Below, piece by piece: positions 61,782 to 64,000 of a stretch of 64,000 nucleotides of DNA (its first letter is position 1; the number at the start of each line of letters is the position of its first letter). Location of the stretch: contig NZ_CP087106.1 of assembly GCF_028583545.1 (NCBI RefSeq), positions 2,548,501-2,612,500 of the forward strand, written 5' to 3'. The position numbers and the translations under genes are program-made. The notes below the pieces were generated by a model that was not told the DNA's origin, made no database searches, and saw only the letters and a program-made list of their open reading frames with translations. The DNA comes from Methylobacterium sp. NMS14P. GTDB lineage: Bacteria > Pseudomonadota > Alphaproteobacteria > Rhizobiales > Beijerinckiaceae.

Positions 61782-64000
61782 ATGAACGCGCTCAAGGCCC
61801 TGCACGACGAACAGGATCAGGCGGTCTGGCTCGACTTCGTGGCCCGCGGATTCATCGAGAAGGGCGAGCTGAAGCAGCTCGTGGAGCGCGACGGCCTGCG
61901 GGGCGTCACCTCCAACCCGTCGATCTTCGAGAAGGCGATCGGCCACTCGGACGAGTACGACGACAGCCTGAAGGCCGTGCAGGCGACCGGCGACAGCCGC
62001 GTCATCGACCTCTACGAGGGGCTCGCCATCGCCGACATCCAGGCGGCCGCCGACGTGCTCCGCCCGGTCTACGAGGCGAGCGACGGCGCCGACGGCTACG
62101 TCAGCCTGGAGGTCTCGCCCTACCTCGCCCTCGACACCGAGGAGACGCTGGCCGAGGCGCGGCGCCTGCACAAGGCGGTCTCGCGCGACAACCTGATGGT
62201 GAAGGTGCCGGCCACGCCGCAGGGCATTCCGGCGATCCGGCAGCTGACCAGCGAGGGCATCTCGATCAACGTCACCCTGCTGTTCTCGCAGGAGGCCTAC
62301 GAGGCCGTGGCCCGCGCCTTCATCGACGGTCTCGACGCGCGCGCGAAGGCCGGCCACGACGTGTCGCGGATCGCCAGCGTGGCGAGCTTCTTCATCAGCC
62401 GGATCGACGTGCTGGTCGACAAGCTCCTCGACGAGAAGATCGCGCAGGCCAACGACCCGGACGAGAAGTTCGCCCTGGAGCAGCTCAAGGGCAAGGTGGC
62501 GATCGCCAACGCCAAGCTGGCCTACCAGCGCTACAAGACGATCTTCGCCGAATCCAAGTGGACCGCCCTGGCCGAGAAGGGCGCCAAGGCGCAGCGCCTG
62601 CTCTGGGCCTCCACGGGCGTGAAGAACAAGGCCTACTCCGACGTCCTCTACGTCGAGGAGCTGATCGGGCCGAACACCGTCAACACGATGCCGCCCGCCA
62701 CCATGGACGCGTTCCGCGACCACGGCGTGGTGCGGGCGACGATCGAGGAGGACGTGCCGGGCGCCGAGGCGGTGATGAGCCGCCTCGCCCGGGCCGGGAT
62801 CGACATCGAGGCGGTCGCCGAGCAGCTGGTGAAGGAGGGCGTGCAGCTCTTCATCGACGCCGCCGACAACCTGCTGGGCGCCGTCGCCGGCAAGCGCGTC
62901 GCGCTGCTGGGGCACCGGCTGGACGGCCAGAGCCTCGCCATGGACGACACCCTGGCGACCGAGGCGAAGAAGGCCGTCGAGTCCTGGCGTGCCAGCGGGT
63001 CGATCCGCCGGCTCTGGGCGGGCGACGCCTCGGTCTGGTCCGGCCACGACGAGGCGAGCTGGCTCGGCTGGCTGCACATCGTCGAGGAGGAGCTCGAGAA
63101 GGCCGCCGACTACGCCGCCTTCTCCGACTGGGTGAGGGCGCAGGGCTTCACCGACGCGGTCGTGCTCGGCATGGGCGGGTCGAGCCTCGGCCCGGAGGTC
63201 CTGAGCCTGACCTACGGCCAGCGCGAGGGATTCCCGAAGCTCCAGATCCTCGACTCGACTCACCCGGATCAGGTGCGCGCCCTGGAGGCGAGCATCGACC
63301 TGGCCAAGACGCTGTTCATCGTCGCGTCCAAGTCCGGCTCGACCCTGGAGCCGAACGTCTTCCGCGACTACTTCCTGGCCCGCGCCAAGGCGGTGCTCGG
63401 CGACCGGGCCGGCGACCACTTCGTGGCCGTGACCGATCCGGGCTCCGACATGGAGCGCGCCGCGCAGGCGGACAACTTCAAGAAGATCTTCTACGGCGTG
63501 AAGCAGATCGGCGGGCGCTACTCGGTGCTTTCCGCCTTCGGCCTCGTGCCGGCCGCCGCCATGGGCCTCGACGTGAAGGCGCTCCTCGAGACCGCCCGCA
63601 TCATGGTCCGCTCCTGCGGCCCGGCCGTGCCGCCGGCCGTGAACCCGGGCGTCCTGCTGGGTACGGCCATCGGAGCCGCGGCGCTCGCCGGCCGCGACAA
63701 GGTGACGACCGTCGCCTCCCCGGCGATCGCGAGCTTCGGCGCCTGGGCCGAGCAGCTGATCGCGGAATCGACCGGCAAGCAGGGCAAGGGCCTCGTGCCG
63801 GTGGATGGCGAGCCGGTCGGCGTTCCGGCGGTCTACGGCCACGACCGGTTCTTCATCTACCTCCGCCTCGACGGCAACGCCGAGGCCTCGCAGGACGAGG
63901 CCCTGCGCGCCCTGGAGCGGGACGGCCACCCGATCGCCCGCATCACTCTGGATTCGATCGAGCAGCTGCCGCAGGAATTCTACCGCCTGGAGATGGCCAC
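61782..64000 (+). CDS. Bifunctional transaldolase/glucose-6-phosphate isomerase (partial, C-terminus outside window)
   Basis: At least 739 codons with no stop before the right edge. Residues 1-360 or so are a transaldolase: LRGVTSNPSIFEKAIG, SLEVSPYLALDTEETLAEA and the Schiff-base lysine in NLMVKVPATPQGIPA. The remainder is a phosphoglucose isomerase: GMGGSSLGPEVLSLTYG, LDSTHPDQVRALE, VASKSGSTLEPNVFRDYF and GRYSVLSAFGLVPAAAMG in part. Tal-Pgi fusions are known in cyanobacteria and some proteobacteria. With tkt it covers most of the non-oxidative pentose phosphate pathway. The start ATG follows GAGGAA. Confidence 0.93.
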   Translation, partial: MNALKALHDEQDQAVWLDFVARGFIEKGELKQLVERDGLRGVTSNPSIFEKAIGHSDEYDDSLKAVQATGDSRVIDLYEGLAIADIQAAADVLRPVYEASDGADGYVSLEVSPYLALDTEETLAEARRLHKAVSRDNLMVKVPATPQGIPAIRQLTSEGISINVTLLFSQEAYEAVARAFIDGLDARAKAGHDVSRIASVASFFISRIDVLVDKLLDEKIAQANDPDEKFALEQLKGKVAIANAKLAYQRYKTIFAESKWTALAEKGAKAQRLLWASTGVKNKAYSDVLYVEELIGPNTVNTMPPATMDAFRDHGVVRATIEEDVPGAEAVMSRLARAGIDIEAVAEQLVKEGVQLFIDAADNLLGAVAGKRVALLGHRLDGQSLAMDDTLATEAKKAVESWRASGSIRRLWAGDASVWSGHDEASWLGWLHIVEEELEKAADYAAFSDWVRAQGFTDAVVLGMGGSSLGPEVLSLTYGQREGFPKLQILDSTHPDQVRALEASIDLAKTLFIVASKSGSTLEPNVFRDYFLARAKAVLGDRAGDHFVAVTDPGSDMERAAQADNFKKIFYGVKQIGGRYSVLSAFGLVPAAAMGLDVKALLETARIMVRSCGPAVPPAVNPGVLLGTAIGAAALAGRDKVTTVASPAIASFGAWAEQLIAESTGKQGKGLVPVDGEPVGVPAVYGHDRFFIYLRLDGNAEASQDEALRALERDGHPIARITLDSIEQLPQEFYRLEMA

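Overview
The window is about 70 percent GC, tightly packed with bacterial chromosomal genes, and reads as an alphaproteobacterium of the order Hyphomicrobiales. The gene content and the intergenic repeats look most like Methylobacterium or Methylorubrum; this is recognition, not a computed placement. I saw no rRNA, tRNA, CRISPR array, prophage or insertion sequence.

Layout. 1-13 kb is a transport region: the cut-off end of an acidic amino acid binding protein, a DctA-type dicarboxylate symporter with a possible sigma-54 promoter, a branched-chain amino acid operon (livH-M-G-F, a small membrane protein, livK), and a glutamate/aspartate operon (gltI-J-K-L). 11.6-21 kb holds a tandem gamma-carbonic-anhydrase-like protein, moaE, a PerM-type permease, an amidase, an extensin-like lipoprotein, RNase T2, rlmJ and a beta-barrel porin. 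21-35 kb is a rearranged version of a block often conserved in alphaproteobacteria: an NlpD-like LysM/M23 lipoprotein, yajC-secD-secF, two proteins related to mitochondrial complex I assembly factors (NDUFAF3 and NDUFAF6), serS-surE-pcm on the other strand, and a DUF815 ATPase. 35-45 kb is mixed housekeeping: dut, a CitE-like lyase, DUF429, Nudix, beta carbonic anhydrase, DUF4142, an acyltransferase, a universal stress protein, HIT, nudC and a cupin.

45-57 kb, on the minus strand, is an assimilatory nitrate cluster. In transcription order it has nasT-nasS (regulators), a FAD oxidoreductase, a NirA-type siroheme reductase, an Fe-S flavoprotein reductase, the molybdenum nitrate reductase nasA, and cysG for siroheme. 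Its control region can be read directly: an NtrC-like site, a near-consensus sigma-54 promoter, then a leader that starts with a hexaloop hairpin and ends in an intrinsic terminator. A second near-consensus sigma-54 promoter precedes nasT. This suggests nitrogen limitation starts transcription and the nitrate/nitrite-sensing NasS-NasT pair controls read-through. MoaE at 12.8 kb helps make the cofactor for NasA. No nitrate transporter lies in the window.

57-64 kb carries a GH15 glucosidase/trehalase, transketolase and a transaldolase-glucose-6-phosphate isomerase fusion cut by the window end. Four kinds of intergenic repeat are scattered through the window.
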